This document shows positions 32,844-42,394 of a stretch of 64,000 bases of DNA, piece after piece. A model generated the notes under the pieces. It searched no databases. It was not told the origin of the DNA and saw only the letters and a program-made list of their open reading frames with translations. Numbering within the stretch: position 1 is the first letter of the stretch; each line of letters begins with the position of its first letter. The translations under genes were made by a program, and so were the position numbers. This DNA comes from Xanthomonas codiaei. GTDB taxonomy: Bacteria > Pseudomonadota > Gammaproteobacteria > Xanthomonadales > Xanthomonadaceae. The stretch spans positions 124,001 to 188,000 of the forward strand of contig NZ_MDEC01000007.1 of the NCBI RefSeq assembly GCF_002939785.1, in the 5' to 3' direction.

Positions 32844-35151
32844 CGGCGGTTTCGGCGCGGTGCGGCAGCACGATCACCGGAATCGACTTGGAGGTCGGCG
32901 TGCGCGCTTCGTCGGCGAAGCTGGACAGCGGCACCAATGCATTGGTTTCCGGGTAGTACGCCGCCAGGCAACCGCGCGGAATGTTGTAGTCCACCAGCAG
33001 GAAGCGGCGCGCCTCGCGGCGCACGCCGTCCTCGCACAGGCTCTCCAGGTCCACCCAGTCGCCGGCCTTCATGTTCAGCGCCGCGATGTCGGCGCCGTTG
33101 ATGAACAACACGCGGCGCTCGCCGAACACGCCGCGGTAGCGATCGTCCAGGCCGTAGATGGTGGTGTTGTACTGGTCGTGCGAGCGCGTGGTGGCCAGCG
33201 TGAACACCATCTGATCGCCACGCGCACGCCGCGCGCGGTGGATCGGGTTGTCGGTGGGCACCGCGTGCGATTTGAACACCGCGCGTTGCTCGGGCGTGAC
33301 CCACTTGCGGTCGCGCGCGGTGTTGGACAGGCGGAATCCGCCCGGCGTGCGCACGCGCTGATTGAAGTCGGCAAAGTCCGGGAACACCTGCGCGATCAGG
33401 TCGCGGATGCGGTCGTAGTCGCCCACCAGCCAGCGCCAGCGGATCGCGCTGCGTGCGCCCAGGGTGGCTTCGGCCATGCGCGCAATGATCGCCGGTTCGG
33501 ACAGCAGGTCCGGCGAGGCCGGCGGATTGATGCCGGCCGACAGGTGCACCATGCTCATCGAATCTTCCACCGTCACGCCTTGCGAGCCGGCGTCCTGGAT
33601 ATCGATTTCGGTGCGACCCAGGCACGGCAGGATTAGCGCATCGCGCCCATGCACCAGGTGGCTGCGATTGAGCTTGGTGGTGACGTGGACGGTGAGTTCG
33701 CAATTGCGCAGCGCGCGGTGGGTGGCATCGGTATCGGGCGTGGCGGCAGCGAAATTGCCGCCCATTGCGAAGAACACCTTGGCGCGGCCATCCAGCATGG
33801 CCTCGATCGCACCGACGGTGTCGAAGCCGTCGGCACGCGGCGGCGCGAAACCGAATACCGACTGCAGCTTGTCCAGAAACGCGGCCGGCGGCTTTTCGTA
33901 GATCATCATCGTGCGGTCGCCCTGCACGTTGCTATGCCCGCGCACCGGGCACACGCCCGCGCCGGGACGGCCCAGGTGGCCGCGCAGCAACAGCAGGTTG
34001 GTGATCATGTGGATGGTGGCCACCGAATGCTTGTGCTGGGTGATGCCCATGCCCCAGCACGCAATGACCCGCTCGGCCTTGAGATAGATCTCGCCGGCCT
34101 TGCGCAGCGCCGCTTCGTCCAGGCCGGACTCTTCGACGATGGTGTCCCAGGACTCCGCCGCCACATCCGCAGCGAAGGCATCGAAATTGGCGGTGTGCTC
34201 GGCGATGAAATCCAGGTCCAGCAACCGCAGCGTGCCGTCGCGCTGCGCCTGCGCGTCGCGTTCGAGCACGTGCTTGATGATGCCCTTGATCGCGGCCAGG
34301 TCGCCGCCGATCTTGAGCTGGAAGTAATCCGAGGCGATGCGCGTGGAGCCGTTGTGCAACATCTCCAGCTTGTCCTGCGGGTCGGCGAACTTTTCCAGCC
34401 CGCGCTCGCGCAGCGGGTTGAACGCCGCGATCGCCGCCCCGCGCTTGGAGGCCTGGCGCAACTCGCCGAGCATGCGCGGGTGATTGGTGCCCGGGTTCTG
34501 GCCGAAGATGAAGATGGCATCGGCCAGTTCGAAATCGTGCAGCGACACCGTGCCCTTGCCCACCCCGATCTGCGAGCGCAGCGCGGTGCCGGAGGGCTCG
34601 TGGCACATATTGGAGCAGTCGGGAAAGTTGTTGGTGCCGAACTCGCGCACGAACAGCTGGTACAGGAATGCCGCTTCGTTGCTGGTGCGCCCGGAGGTGT
34701 AGAAGATCGCCTCGTCCGCGCTCGCCAGGCCGTTGAGGTGGCCGGCGATCTGCGCGAACGCCGCGTCCCAGCTCACCGGCACGTAGTGGTCGGTGGCCGC
34801 GTCGTAGCGCATCGGCTGGGTCAGGCGGCCCTGCGCTTCCAGCCAGTAGTCGCTGTACTGCGACAACAGGCTGACGCTGTGCGAGGCGAACAACTCGGCC
34901 CCGGCACGGCGCGCGGTGGATTCGGCCGCCACCGCCTTGGCACCGTTTTCGCAGAACTCGAAGGTGGAGGTGTGATCGCGGTCGGGCCAGGCGCAACCGG
35001 GGCAGTCGAAGCCGTCCGGCTGGTTGGCATGCAGCAGCGTCTTGGCGCCCTGCACCGCGATGTCCTGTTCCATCAGGTGCTTGGCCACCGAGCGCAATGC
35101 GCCCCAGCCGCCAGCGGGATTGTCGTACTGCTTGATGGTCTTCTTGCTCAT
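32803..35151 (-). CDS. FdhF/YdeP-family molybdopterin oxidoreductase
   Basis: A 782-residue molybdenum bis-MGD oxidoreductase related to formate dehydrogenase alpha and E. coli YdeP. The N-terminus has a Cys pair, Cys50 and Cys53 (FDCPGCAWPD), as in YdeP, rather than a full ferredoxin-like cysteine set. Typical blocks include IFYTSGRTSNEAAFLYQLF split by its motif, CSNMCHEPSG, FGQNPGTNHPRM and the C-terminal molydopterin-binding domain from about 640. The ATG at 35151 overlaps the fdhD stop by 4 bp. Formate or an acid-stress-related substrate is likely, but YdeP-type enzymes are poorly characterised. Confidence 0.9.
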   Translation of the reverse strand: MSKKTIKQYDNPAGGWGALRSVAKHLMEQDIAVQGAKTLLHANQPDGFDCPGCAWPDRDHTSTFEFCENGAKAVAAESTARRAGAELFASHSVSLLSQYSDYWLEAQGRLTQPMRYDAATDHYVPVSWDAAFAQIAGHLNGLASADEAIFYTSGRTSNEAAFLYQLFVREFGTNNFPDCSNMCHEPSGTALRSQIGVGKGTVSLHDFELADAIFIFGQNPGTNHPRMLGELRQASKRGAAIAAFNPLRERGLEKFADPQDKLEMLHNGSTRIASDYFQLKIGGDLAAIKGIIKHVLERDAQAQRDGTLRLLDLDFIAEHTANFDAFAADVAAESWDTIVEESGLDEAALRKAGEIYLKAERVIACWGMGITQHKHSVATIHMITNLLLLRGHLGRPGAGVCPVRGHSNVQGDRTMMIYEKPPAAFLDKLQSVFGFAPPRADGFDTVGAIEAMLDGRAKVFFAMGGNFAAATPDTDATHRALRNCELTVHVTTKLNRSHLVHGRDALILPCLGRTEIDIQDAGSQGVTVEDSMSMVHLSAGINPPASPDLLSEPAIIARMAEATLGARSAIRWRWLVGDYDRIRDLIAQVFPDFADFNQRVRTPGGFRLSNTARDRKWVTPEQRAVFKSHAVPTDNPIHRARRARGDQMVFTLATTRSHDQYNTTIYGLDDRYRGVFGERRVLFINGADIAALNMKAGDWVDLESLCEDGVRREARRFLLVDYNIPRGCLAAYYPETNALVPLSSFADEARTPTSKSIPVIVLPHRAETADAAPRDIGAVLVR

Positions 35152-35993
35152 GCGGGCTCTCCCACCGCAACGCCCAGGTTCAGGCGCTGCGGATGGCTGT
35201 AAACGACACAATCGTGATCGCGGGCAAACCCGATCAGGGTCAGTCCCGCACTGTCGGCCAGGCTGATCGCCAGCGCGGTGGGCGCGGAGATCGCTGCAAG
35301 CAGCGGAATCCGGGCCTGCGCGGCTTTCATGGCCATCTCAAAACTGGCGCGGCTGGTCACCACCGCAAACCCTTGCGATGCATCGATGCGCGCGTGCGCC
35401 AATGCACCGATCAACTTGTCCAGGGCGTTATGCCGGCCGACGTCTTCGCGCACCAGCTGCACCATGCCCTGCGCATCGGCCCACCCGGCCGCATGCACCG
35501 CGCCGGTCTGCGCGGCGATCGGCTGCTGCGCGTGCAGGCCGGCCAACGCGCGCGCCAATGCATCGGTCTCGATCCGCAGGTCCGAGTGCACGACCGGCGG
35601 CACACGCAGCACCGCCTCGATCGACTCGTTGCCGCACACCCCGCAACCGCTGCGCCCATCCAGGTTGCGCCGCCGCCGACCCAATGCGGCGGCACGCTCG
35701 GGCGGAATCTCCAGTTGCAGCGAGGCGCCTTCCAGGAAGGTCTCCACCGCCACCACCCGCAGGTCCTGCGGGTGGTCGACGATGCCCTCGCTCAGCGAGA
35801 ACCCCAGTGCGAAGTCTTCCAGGTCTTCCGGTGTGGCCATCATCACCGCGAACGGCACCTGGTTGTAGATCAGCGCGACCGGCATTTCGGCCGCCACCTG
35901 GTCCTGTACCGAGGCACCGCGCCCGCCACGATGGCGGAACACCGTGCGCACCACACTGCCGGGGCGCACCGAGCGGGAAGACGGAGTGGTCAT
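35148..35993 (-). CDS. fdhD: Formate dehydrogenase accessory sulfurtransferase FdhD
   Basis: A 281-residue protein that transfers sulfur from IscS to the molybdenum cofactor and so activates formate dehydrogenase. The catalytic Cys pair Cys117 and Cys120 lies in RSGCGVCGNES, and the REDVGRHNALDKLIG and SFEMAMKAAQARIP blocks are family signatures. It overlaps the FdhF-like gene by 4 bp (ATGA), which strongly indicates that it matures that enzyme. It follows the OFA transporter gene by 6 bp. Confidence 0.96.
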   Translation of the reverse strand: MTTPSSRSVRPGSVVRTVFRHRGGRGASVQDQVAAEMPVALIYNQVPFAVMMATPEDLEDFALGFSLSEGIVDHPQDLRVVAVETFLEGASLQLEIPPERAAALGRRRRNLDGRSGCGVCGNESIEAVLRVPPVVHSDLRIETDALARALAGLHAQQPIAAQTGAVHAAGWADAQGMVQLVREDVGRHNALDKLIGALAHARIDASQGFAVVTSRASFEMAMKAAQARIPLLAAISAPTALAISLADSAGLTLIGFARDHDCVVYSHPQRLNLGVAVGEPA

Positions 35994-35999
35994 CTCACC

Positions 36000-37679
36000 T
36001 CAATGGAACAGCACGAAGGCTTTCTGCAGCGTCACCCAGATGCCGAACAGCATCGGGATGCCCACCGCCAACCAGGCAAACGCCACCAGCGCGGGATTGC
36101 CGCCATGGCCGATGCGCGCCATCTGCTCCGGCGGCAGCACCGCGTGCCCGCTGCGGTCGACCTTTTCGTGCGCCAGCTGTTTTTCGCGCGCCAGTTCGTC
36201 GGGCGTCATGAAATGACGCGCGGCCACCGGGCGCACCAGCAGGTTGCAGATCAGGCCGAGCACGAGCATGCCGGCGAGGATGTACATGGTGGTGTTGTAG
36301 ACCTGTGACGGCGGGCTGCCGTGCGCCAGCTGGTACTCGCGCATGTAGCCCACCACCACCGGGCCGAGGATGCCGGCAGTGGCCCAGGCGGTCAGCAGGC
36401 GGCCGTGGATGGCGCCGACCATCTGGGTGCCGAACAGGTCGGCCAGATACGCCGGAATGGTGGCGAAACCGCCGCCGTACATCGACAGGATGATGCAGAA
36501 GATACCCACGAACAGCGCGATGCCGCCGATGCTGCCGGCCGACGGGGCCGCCGCATACAGGCAGATGCCGAGCAGGAAGAACACGGTGTAGGTGTTCTTG
36601 CGGCCGAGCTTGTCGGACATGCTGGCCCAGAAGAAGCGGCCGCCGATGTTGAACAGGCTGAGCAGGCCAGTGAACCCGGCCGCAATGGCGGCAATGCTGG
36701 CCAGCTGGGTCGGGTCCAGATTGGCGAAGCCCACATCCACCCCGATCAGCCGGCCGCCGAACACTTCCTGCAGCATCGGCGAGGACATGCCGATCACGCC
36801 GATGCCCGCCGACACGTTCAGGCACAGCACGCCCCACAGCAGCCAGAACTGCGGGATGCCCCAGACCTTCTTCACGTGCACATGGTTGGAGGTGATCATC
36901 GTGTTGGTGCTGGCCACCGGCGCGGTCCAGCCGGCCGGCGTCCAGCCACTCGGCGGCACGCGGTAGCCGAACGCGCCGGCCATCATGAACACGAAGTACA
37001 GCGCCGCCATGACCAGGAAGGTTTCCATCACGCCCACCGAGGTCGGCGTGGCGAAGTGGCGCATCAGCGCATCGGCCAGCGGGCTGCCGATCATCGCGCC
37101 GCCACCGAAGCCCATGATGGCCATGCCGGTCGCCATGCCGCGGCGGTCCGGGAACCATTTGATCAGGGTGGACACCGGCGAGATGTAACCCAGGCCCAGA
37201 CCGATACCGCCGATCACGCCCGAGCCCAGCCACAGCATCCAGATCTGATGGAAGTGGATACCGGCCGCCGAGATCACCAGGCCGCCGCACCAGCACAGCG
37301 CCGAGACCACGCCGGCCTTGCGCGGGCCGGCGCGTTCCAGCCAGCCGCCCCAGATCGCCGCCGAACAGCCCAGCAGCACGAAGAACAGCGTGTACATCCA
37401 CTGCAGTTCGCTGATCTTCCAGTCGCAGGTGGTGGCCACCATGCGCGCGAACAGGCCCATGTCGGCCGGGCAGGCAATCGACTCGGTGATGCCCAGCGCC
37501 TTGGACAACGGCAACCAGAACACGCTGAAGCCGTACGCCATGCCGATGCACAGGTGGATCGCCAGCGCTGCCGGCGGAACCAGCCAACGATTGAATCCCG
37601 GACGCGCAACGATGCGCTCCTTGGACAGCAGACCGGCGTCAGCGCCGCTGGCTGTCGCCACGGTGGACCCTTGCGTCAT
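36000..37679 (-). CDS. OFA-family MFS transporter (oxalate/formate antiporter type)
   Basis: A 559-residue major-facilitator permease with about 12 helices, long for the family because of a loop with VASTNTMITSNHVHVKKVWG in the middle and a C-terminal extension with an additional helix (FAWLAVGIPMLFGIWVTL). GLGLGYISPVSTLIKWFPDRRGMATG is a hallmark of oxalate/formate antiporters. I use the ATG at 37679 since GGGGA lies 7 nt before it; the one at 37685 is too close to that site. As first gene of the operon with fdhD and the formate-dehydrogenase-like gene it probably moves formate, oxalate or a related monocarboxylate. Confidence 0.92.
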   Translation of the reverse strand: MTQGSTVATASGADAGLLSKERIVARPGFNRWLVPPAALAIHLCIGMAYGFSVFWLPLSKALGITESIACPADMGLFARMVATTCDWKISELQWMYTLFFVLLGCSAAIWGGWLERAGPRKAGVVSALCWCGGLVISAAGIHFHQIWMLWLGSGVIGGIGLGLGYISPVSTLIKWFPDRRGMATGMAIMGFGGGAMIGSPLADALMRHFATPTSVGVMETFLVMAALYFVFMMAGAFGYRVPPSGWTPAGWTAPVASTNTMITSNHVHVKKVWGIPQFWLLWGVLCLNVSAGIGVIGMSSPMLQEVFGGRLIGVDVGFANLDPTQLASIAAIAAGFTGLLSLFNIGGRFFWASMSDKLGRKNTYTVFFLLGICLYAAAPSAGSIGGIALFVGIFCIILSMYGGGFATIPAYLADLFGTQMVGAIHGRLLTAWATAGILGPVVVGYMREYQLAHGSPPSQVYNTTMYILAGMLVLGLICNLLVRPVAARHFMTPDELAREKQLAHEKVDRSGHAVLPPEQMARIGHGGNPALVAFAWLAVGIPMLFGIWVTLQKAFVLFH

Positions 37680-38057
37680 TCCCATTTCCCCAAATAAAAG
37701 TGCGATGAACCGCGATGAATACGATTGACGGCTGCGATGGATTGGCGTGGTGCGATCAGGCCGGCGACAACAATCAGCCCCGACAGGCGCCGGTCTGGCG
37801 CATCATCGGCGATCCTGGCGCCATTGCAATGCTCCGCATCGCCTCGCAGCGTTCCATCGCGCCGTCCCGCCTGCCCCACACAGGCCTTCTCTGTCGTTAG
37901 CGGCCGGCCGTGCGACTAATTGACTAGTTCTTGCAGACTGGATCGTACGGTTGCCAGCGGTAGCCGTTGCGGTGCCGTGGGGGCTGGTGGTCCGCCGGAG
38001 CGACGGCCGTCGCGCCGGCTGCCGTAGAGTCGGGCCATCCCCGTCATGGAGCCTGCA
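37680..38057. other. 378-bp divergent promoter region
   Basis: It should hold promoters for the OFA-fdhD operon (minus) and the aminotransferase (plus). An AT-richer patch lies at 37906-37937. I see no palindrome strong enough to call an operator and no gene. GGAG at 38048-38051 is the ribosome-binding site that decides the aminotransferase start. Confidence 0.5.
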
Positions 38058-39410
38058 ATGCACGACCACCCCTCGCACCACACCGCCAATGCGTTGCAGG
38101 CGCCGGAGCAGCTGGACGCGTTCTGGATGCCGTTCACCGCCAACCGCCAGTTCAAGGCGCGCCCTCGCCTGCTGGCCTCGGCGCACGGCATGTATTACCG
38201 CGATGTGGACGGCCGCCAGATCCTGGACGGCACCGCCGGGCTGTGGTGCTGCAATGCCGGGCATGGCCGCGAGCGCATCGTGGCGGCGATCCGCGACCAG
38301 GCCGGCACGCTGGATTTCGCGCCCACCTTCCAGATGGGCTCACCGCTGCCGTTCGTACTGGCGCAGCGGCTGGCGGCGATCGCCCCGCCGGGGCTGGAGC
38401 ACGTGTTCTTCACCAACTCCGGGTCGGAGGCGGTGGATAGCGCGATGAAGATCGTGCTGGCCTATCACCGCCTGCGCGGCGAGGGCCAGCGCACCCGCTT
38501 CATCGGCCGCGAGAAGGCGTATCACGGGGTGGGCTTCGGCGGCATGTCGATCGGTGGGCTGCCCAACAACCGCAAGTGGTTCGGCCCGCTGCTGGCCGGC
38601 ACCGACCATCTGCGGCATACCCTGGACCTGCAGCGCAACGCCTATTCGCGCGGGCTGCCAGCGCATGGCGCGGAGCTGGCCGACGATCTGGAGCGGCTGA
38701 TCGCCCTGCACGATGCCTCCACCATCGCCGCGGTGTTCGTCGAGCCGGTGTCCGGCTCGGCCGGGGTGATCCTGCCGCCGGAAGGCTACCTGCAGCGGCT
38801 GCGCGACATCTGCGACCGCCACGGCATCGTGCTGGTGTTCGACGAGGTGATCACCGGCTTCGGCCGGGTCGGCGAGGCGTTTGCGGCGCAGCGCTTCGGC
38901 GTCACCCCGGACATCATCACCGCCGCCAAGGGGCTGACCAGCGGCACCGTGCCGATGGGCGCGGTGCTGGTGAACAGCGCCATCCACGATGCCTTCATGC
39001 ACGGGCCGGAGGCGGCGATCGAGCTGTTCCATGGCTACACCTACTCCGGCCACCCGCTGGCCTGCGCGGCGGCGCTGGCCACGCTGGACACCTATGCCGA
39101 AGAAGACCTGTTCCAGCGCGCGATCACGCTCGGCCCGCACTGGGAACAGGCGCTGCACGGCCTGCGCGGGCTGCCGCATGTGATCGACATCCGCAACATC
39201 GGCCTGATCGGTGCGATCGAGCTGGCGCCACGCGACGGCGCGCCGGGGGCGCGTGGCTATGCTGCGTTCGAGCGCTGCTTCCACGAAGGCGGCCTGCTGG
39301 TGCGGGTCACCGGCGATGTCATCGCACTGTCGCCGCCGCTGATCGTGACCGAGGAGCAGATCGGGCAGATGGTCCAGACCCTGGCCGGGATCCTGCGCAC
39401 GTTGGACTGA
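38058..39410 (+). CDS. Omega-amino acid:pyruvate aminotransferase (beta-alanine type)
   Basis: A 450-residue class III PLP aminotransferase. Family features are QLDAFWMPFTANRQFK, GTAGLWCCNAGHGR, NSGSEAVDSAMKIVLAYH, LVFDEVITGFGRVG and the cofactor lysine Lys291 in AAKGLTSGTVPMGAV. The AFWMPFTANRQFK start is typical of beta-alanine--pyruvate transaminase. The ATG at 38058 is chosen because GGAG stands 6 nt before it; the ATG at 38046 has no such site. It may consume beta-alanine made from spermine or uracil, which would tie it loosely to the polyamine locus. Confidence 0.92.
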   Translation: MHDHPSHHTANALQAPEQLDAFWMPFTANRQFKARPRLLASAHGMYYRDVDGRQILDGTAGLWCCNAGHGRERIVAAIRDQAGTLDFAPTFQMGSPLPFVLAQRLAAIAPPGLEHVFFTNSGSEAVDSAMKIVLAYHRLRGEGQRTRFIGREKAYHGVGFGGMSIGGLPNNRKWFGPLLAGTDHLRHTLDLQRNAYSRGLPAHGAELADDLERLIALHDASTIAAVFVEPVSGSAGVILPPEGYLQRLRDICDRHGIVLVFDEVITGFGRVGEAFAAQRFGVTPDIITAAKGLTSGTVPMGAVLVNSAIHDAFMHGPEAAIELFHGYTYSGHPLACAAALATLDTYAEEDLFQRAITLGPHWEQALHGLRGLPHVIDIRNIGLIGAIELAPRDGAPGARGYAAFERCFHEGGLLVRVTGDVIALSPPLIVTEEQIGQMVQTLAGILRTLD

Positions 39411-39663
39411 TGCAGGCCGGCCCGGTCGCGCAACGTGTATGCAAGCGCCGGTTGCAGTCCTGCGGTCACGCCCACCTGGCCGTGCGGTCGCCTGGTCCGA
39501 GTGGCCGCAGGCCTTGCCCGCAGGCCGTGCGCAGACCCTGGCCACGCGGTGGGCAGGCCACGCAGCGGGCGCCCGCGTGTCACGCACGCAGGCGCCGCGT
39601 CAAGCGCGCAAAGCCGGGACAGGCTCACTACAATGCCGGCCCCGTACCCCCTGCAGTTGCCGC

Positions 39664-40536
39664 ATGAACATCGTTGTCAAAGAAGAACTCAAGGCCTATA
39701 TCGACCCGCTGACGCCCGACGAGCACGAAGCGCTGGAGCGCAGCCTGCTGGCCGAGGGCTGCCGCGATGCGCTGGTGCTGTGGGGCGAGGTCCTCGTCGA
39801 CGGCCACAACCGCTACGGCATCTGCCAGAAGCACGGGCTGCCGTTCCAGACCGTGCAGAACCCGCGCTTTACCTCGATGCAGGACGTGCACCTGTGGATG
39901 ATCGAGCAGCACCTGGGCCGGCGCAGCGTTTCCGACTTCCAACGCGGGGTGCTGGCGTTACGCAAGCGCGAGATCCTGGCCGCACGCCAGCGCAGCCAGC
40001 GCGAGGCCGATGCCGCCGCCGAGGCGCCGGTGGTGGCCGACACGCACGCACAGACAGACGGTGACGACAGCGCAATGCGCGACAACCCCGCCGCCCAGGC
40101 GGCAGAGGACACCGACAGCCCACCGTGGGACGACACCTCCACTCCGGTCAGCCGCGCCGAGCTGGCGCGCGAGGCGCGGCTGAGCAGCAACCAGGTGGTG
40201 ATGATCGAGCGCATCCACAAACAGGCCGCGCCGGAAGTGGTGCAGGCGGTGAAGGCGGGCGAGATCTCGATCAGCGCCGCCGCTGCGGTGGCCACCTTGT
40301 CCGAAGACGAACAGCGTGCCGCCGCGCAGGCCGGCAAGGCCGAGCTCAAGCAGGCCGCCAAGCGCGTGCGCGATGCCAAGCGCAAGCCCAAGTCCGACGA
40401 GGCCGAAGTCGGCGAGGCCGAACGCCGCGACCTCAAGGCCCTGCAGCGCCGCGTCACCGAACTGGAGAACGAGAACGCCGCCCTGCAGTCCAAGGTGGCC
40501 GCACTGCAAGCGCAACTGGAGCGTCTGCGCGGCTGA
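39664..40536 (+). CDS. ParB-like N-terminal domain protein with coiled-coil tail
   Basis: A 290-residue protein. Residues 1-75 resemble a ParB/Srx fold: LTPDEHEALERSLLAEG followed by the signature VDGHNRYGICQKHG (46-58), like the DGHxR box of ParB proteins. The middle part is acidic and low-complexity (about 120-160). A helical segment PVSRAELAREARLSSNQVVMIERI follows, looking like an HTH, then a charged region and a leucine-zipper-like coiled coil to the end (ALQRRVTELENENAALQSKV). There is no ParA gene beside it, so it is not an ordinary partition cassette. DNA binding is likely by family; the role is unknown. Confidence 0.8.
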   Translation: MNIVVKEELKAYIDPLTPDEHEALERSLLAEGCRDALVLWGEVLVDGHNRYGICQKHGLPFQTVQNPRFTSMQDVHLWMIEQHLGRRSVSDFQRGVLALRKREILAARQRSQREADAAAEAPVVADTHAQTDGDDSAMRDNPAAQAAEDTDSPPWDDTSTPVSRAELAREARLSSNQVVMIERIHKQAAPEVVQAVKAGEISISAAAAVATLSEDEQRAAAQAGKAELKQAAKRVRDAKRKPKSDEAEVGEAERRDLKALQRRVTELENENAALQSKVAALQAQLERLRG

Positions 40537-40570
40537 GGTACACAGCCGCCAGCCGGCGATGACCGGGCAG

Positions 40571-41010
40571 GTGCGCGAACGAGCGAACGTCCGATCCAGC
40601 AAGCCCGCCTTACGTAGGAGCGCCCCAGGGCGCGATGTGGCCTTCCCGGCAAAGCCCTCGCGCCTGGGGGCGCTCCTACAGTGCGCGAACGAGCGAACGT
40701 CCTATCCAGCACGCCCGCCCTTCGTAGGAGCGCCCCAGGGCGCGATGTGGCCTTCCCGGTAAAGCCCTCGCGCCCGGGGGCGCTCCTACAGTGCGCGAAC
40801 GAGCGAACGTCCGATCCAGCACGCCCGCCTTTCGTAGGAGCGCCCCTGGGCGCGATGTGGCCTTCCCGGCAAAGCCCTCGCGCCCGGGGGCGCTCCTACA
40901 GTGCGCGAACGAGCGAACGTCCGATCCAGCACGCCCGCCTTTCGTAGGAGCGCCCCTGGGCGCGATGTGGCCTTCCCGGCAAAGCCCTCGCGCCCGGGGG
41001 CGCTCCTACG
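40571..41010. repeat. Tandem array of four 110-bp units, each containing a GTAG-type REP palindrome
   Basis: Units begin at 40571, 40681, 40791 and 40901 with GTGCGCGAACGAGCGAACG. Each has a 42-bp linker and then an inverted repeat from GTAGGAGCGCCC to GGGCGCTCCTAC. Units 3 and 4 are identical over 109 bp, while units 1 and 2 differ by a few bases, so the array grew recently. GTAG-starting REP pairs are known from Pseudomonas and Stenotrophomonas and are moved by RAYT transposases. All open frames across the array are by-products of the repeats. Confidence 0.9.
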
Positions 41011-41089
41011 TGGCAACCGAATCGCGCTACGGGGATGCACGGCGTCCAGCGTGACATGCCATCGGCACGCGACTGGGTACACTCGCGGG

Positions 41090-42394
41090 ATGGACCCAAG
41101 CGTTGGCACTTCCCGCCCCACCGATCCCCGCCGCGCCCAGTTGCAGCGCATGAAATTGCTGGCCGTGGCCTTGCTGCTGGCCATGTTCGCCGGCTTCGTG
41201 GTCAGCCACCTGATGGGCGAGCACGGCATCTGGGCCTGGGTGTCGGCGTTCTGCGAAGCGGCCACGGTCGGCGCACTGGCCGACTGGTTCGCGGTGGTGG
41301 CCCTGTTCCGCCATCCGATGGGCCTGCCGATCCCGCACACTGCCATCCTGCCGCGTGGCAAGGAGCGGCTGGCCGACGGGCTGGCGGTGTTCGTGCGCGA
41401 CCAGTTCCTGGCGCCGGATGCGTTGATGGACAAGCTGCGCGTGTTCGATCCGGCCAGCCGGCTCGGCGAATGGCTGGCCAAGCCCGAGCAGTCGCATATG
41501 CTGGCGCAGATGGCGCGCGGCTGGATGCTGCAGGCACTGGAGCTGCTGGACGAGGCCGCCGTGCGCCGCGCGATCCAGCGCTTCGTGGTGGACCGCCTGC
41601 GCAAGTGGAATGCGGCCGCCACCGTAGGCGATGTCATGGCGCTGCTCACCACCGACGGGCGTCACCAGAAACTGCTGGACGAAGTGCTGCTGCGGCTGGG
41701 CGAGTGGCTGGACCAGGAGCAGGTCAAGACCCGCGCCTCGGCGCTGATCGTGCGCTATGCACGGCGCGAATGGCCCAAGCTGGTCGGCACCGTGAACTGG
41801 GTCAAGCCGATCGAAGAAATCGGCGATTCGCTGGCCGACCGCATGGCGCGTGCGGGGATCGAAGAATTGCAGGACATCCTCACCACGCCCGAGCATCCAA
41901 TCAGGCGCGACTATGAAGACTGGTTGCAGGGCTACATCGCGCGGCTGCGCGATGAGCCGGAGATGGCCGAACGCGTGGAAGCGCTCAAGCAGCGCGTGAT
42001 CGACCATCCGGCATTGCAGGACTACGTGCAGGGCCTGTGGGGCGAGATCCGCACGGCATTGCGCAACGACCTGGCACGCGAAGACTCGTCGATGGCCGCG
42101 CACCTGGAGCGTTCCATGCAATCGCTCGGCCAGGCGCTGTCGCAGGATCCGTCGTTGCGCGAGGCACTCAACCAGCACATGCTGCAGGCCGCGGACAAAC
42201 TCACCACGCGCCTGCGTGCGTCGGTCACCGACCACATCGCTTCGACGATGAAAAGTTGGGACGAACGTCACCTCGTCGAACAATTGGAATTGGGTGTGGG
42301 ACGCGATCTGCAATACATTCGCTTCAACGGCACCCTGGTTGGCGGGCTGATCGGTCTTGCCCTTCACGCATTATCGATCTGGCTATCGTTCTGA
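41090..42394 (+). CDS. DUF445 membrane protein
   Basis: A 434-residue protein. An N-terminal helix (about 22-44, MKLLAVALLLAMFAGFVVSHLM) is followed by the conserved ISAFCEAA-like block AFCEAATVGALADWFAVVALFRHPMGLPIPHTAILP, diagnostic of DUF445. A long, highly charged helical region (about 90-400), probably coiled coil, and a C-terminal helix (about 410-432) make a hairpin-like membrane-anchored architecture. The ATG at 41090 starts 80 bp after the REP array. Function in the family is unknown. Confidence 0.9.
   Translation: MDPSVGTSRPTDPRRAQLQRMKLLAVALLLAMFAGFVVSHLMGEHGIWAWVSAFCEAATVGALADWFAVVALFRHPMGLPIPHTAILPRGKERLADGLAVFVRDQFLAPDALMDKLRVFDPASRLGEWLAKPEQSHMLAQMARGWMLQALELLDEAAVRRAIQRFVVDRLRKWNAAATVGDVMALLTTDGRHQKLLDEVLLRLGEWLDQEQVKTRASALIVRYARREWPKLVGTVNWVKPIEEIGDSLADRMARAGIEELQDILTTPEHPIRRDYEDWLQGYIARLRDEPEMAERVEALKQRVIDHPALQDYVQGLWGEIRTALRNDLAREDSSMAAHLERSMQSLGQALSQDPSLREALNQHMLQAADKLTTRLRASVTDHIASTMKSWDERHLVEQLELGVGRDLQYIRFNGTLVGGLIGLALHALSIWLSF

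Noticed and set aside
39664-40536. Integrated plasmid or partition system
   Set aside because: The ParB-like gene stands alone: no ParA, replication protein, mobilisation gene or attachment-site duplication is visible around it.
40571-41010. CRISPR array
   Set aside because: The 110-bp units abut directly and the parts between palindromes are repeated too; there are no unique spacers and no cas genes.
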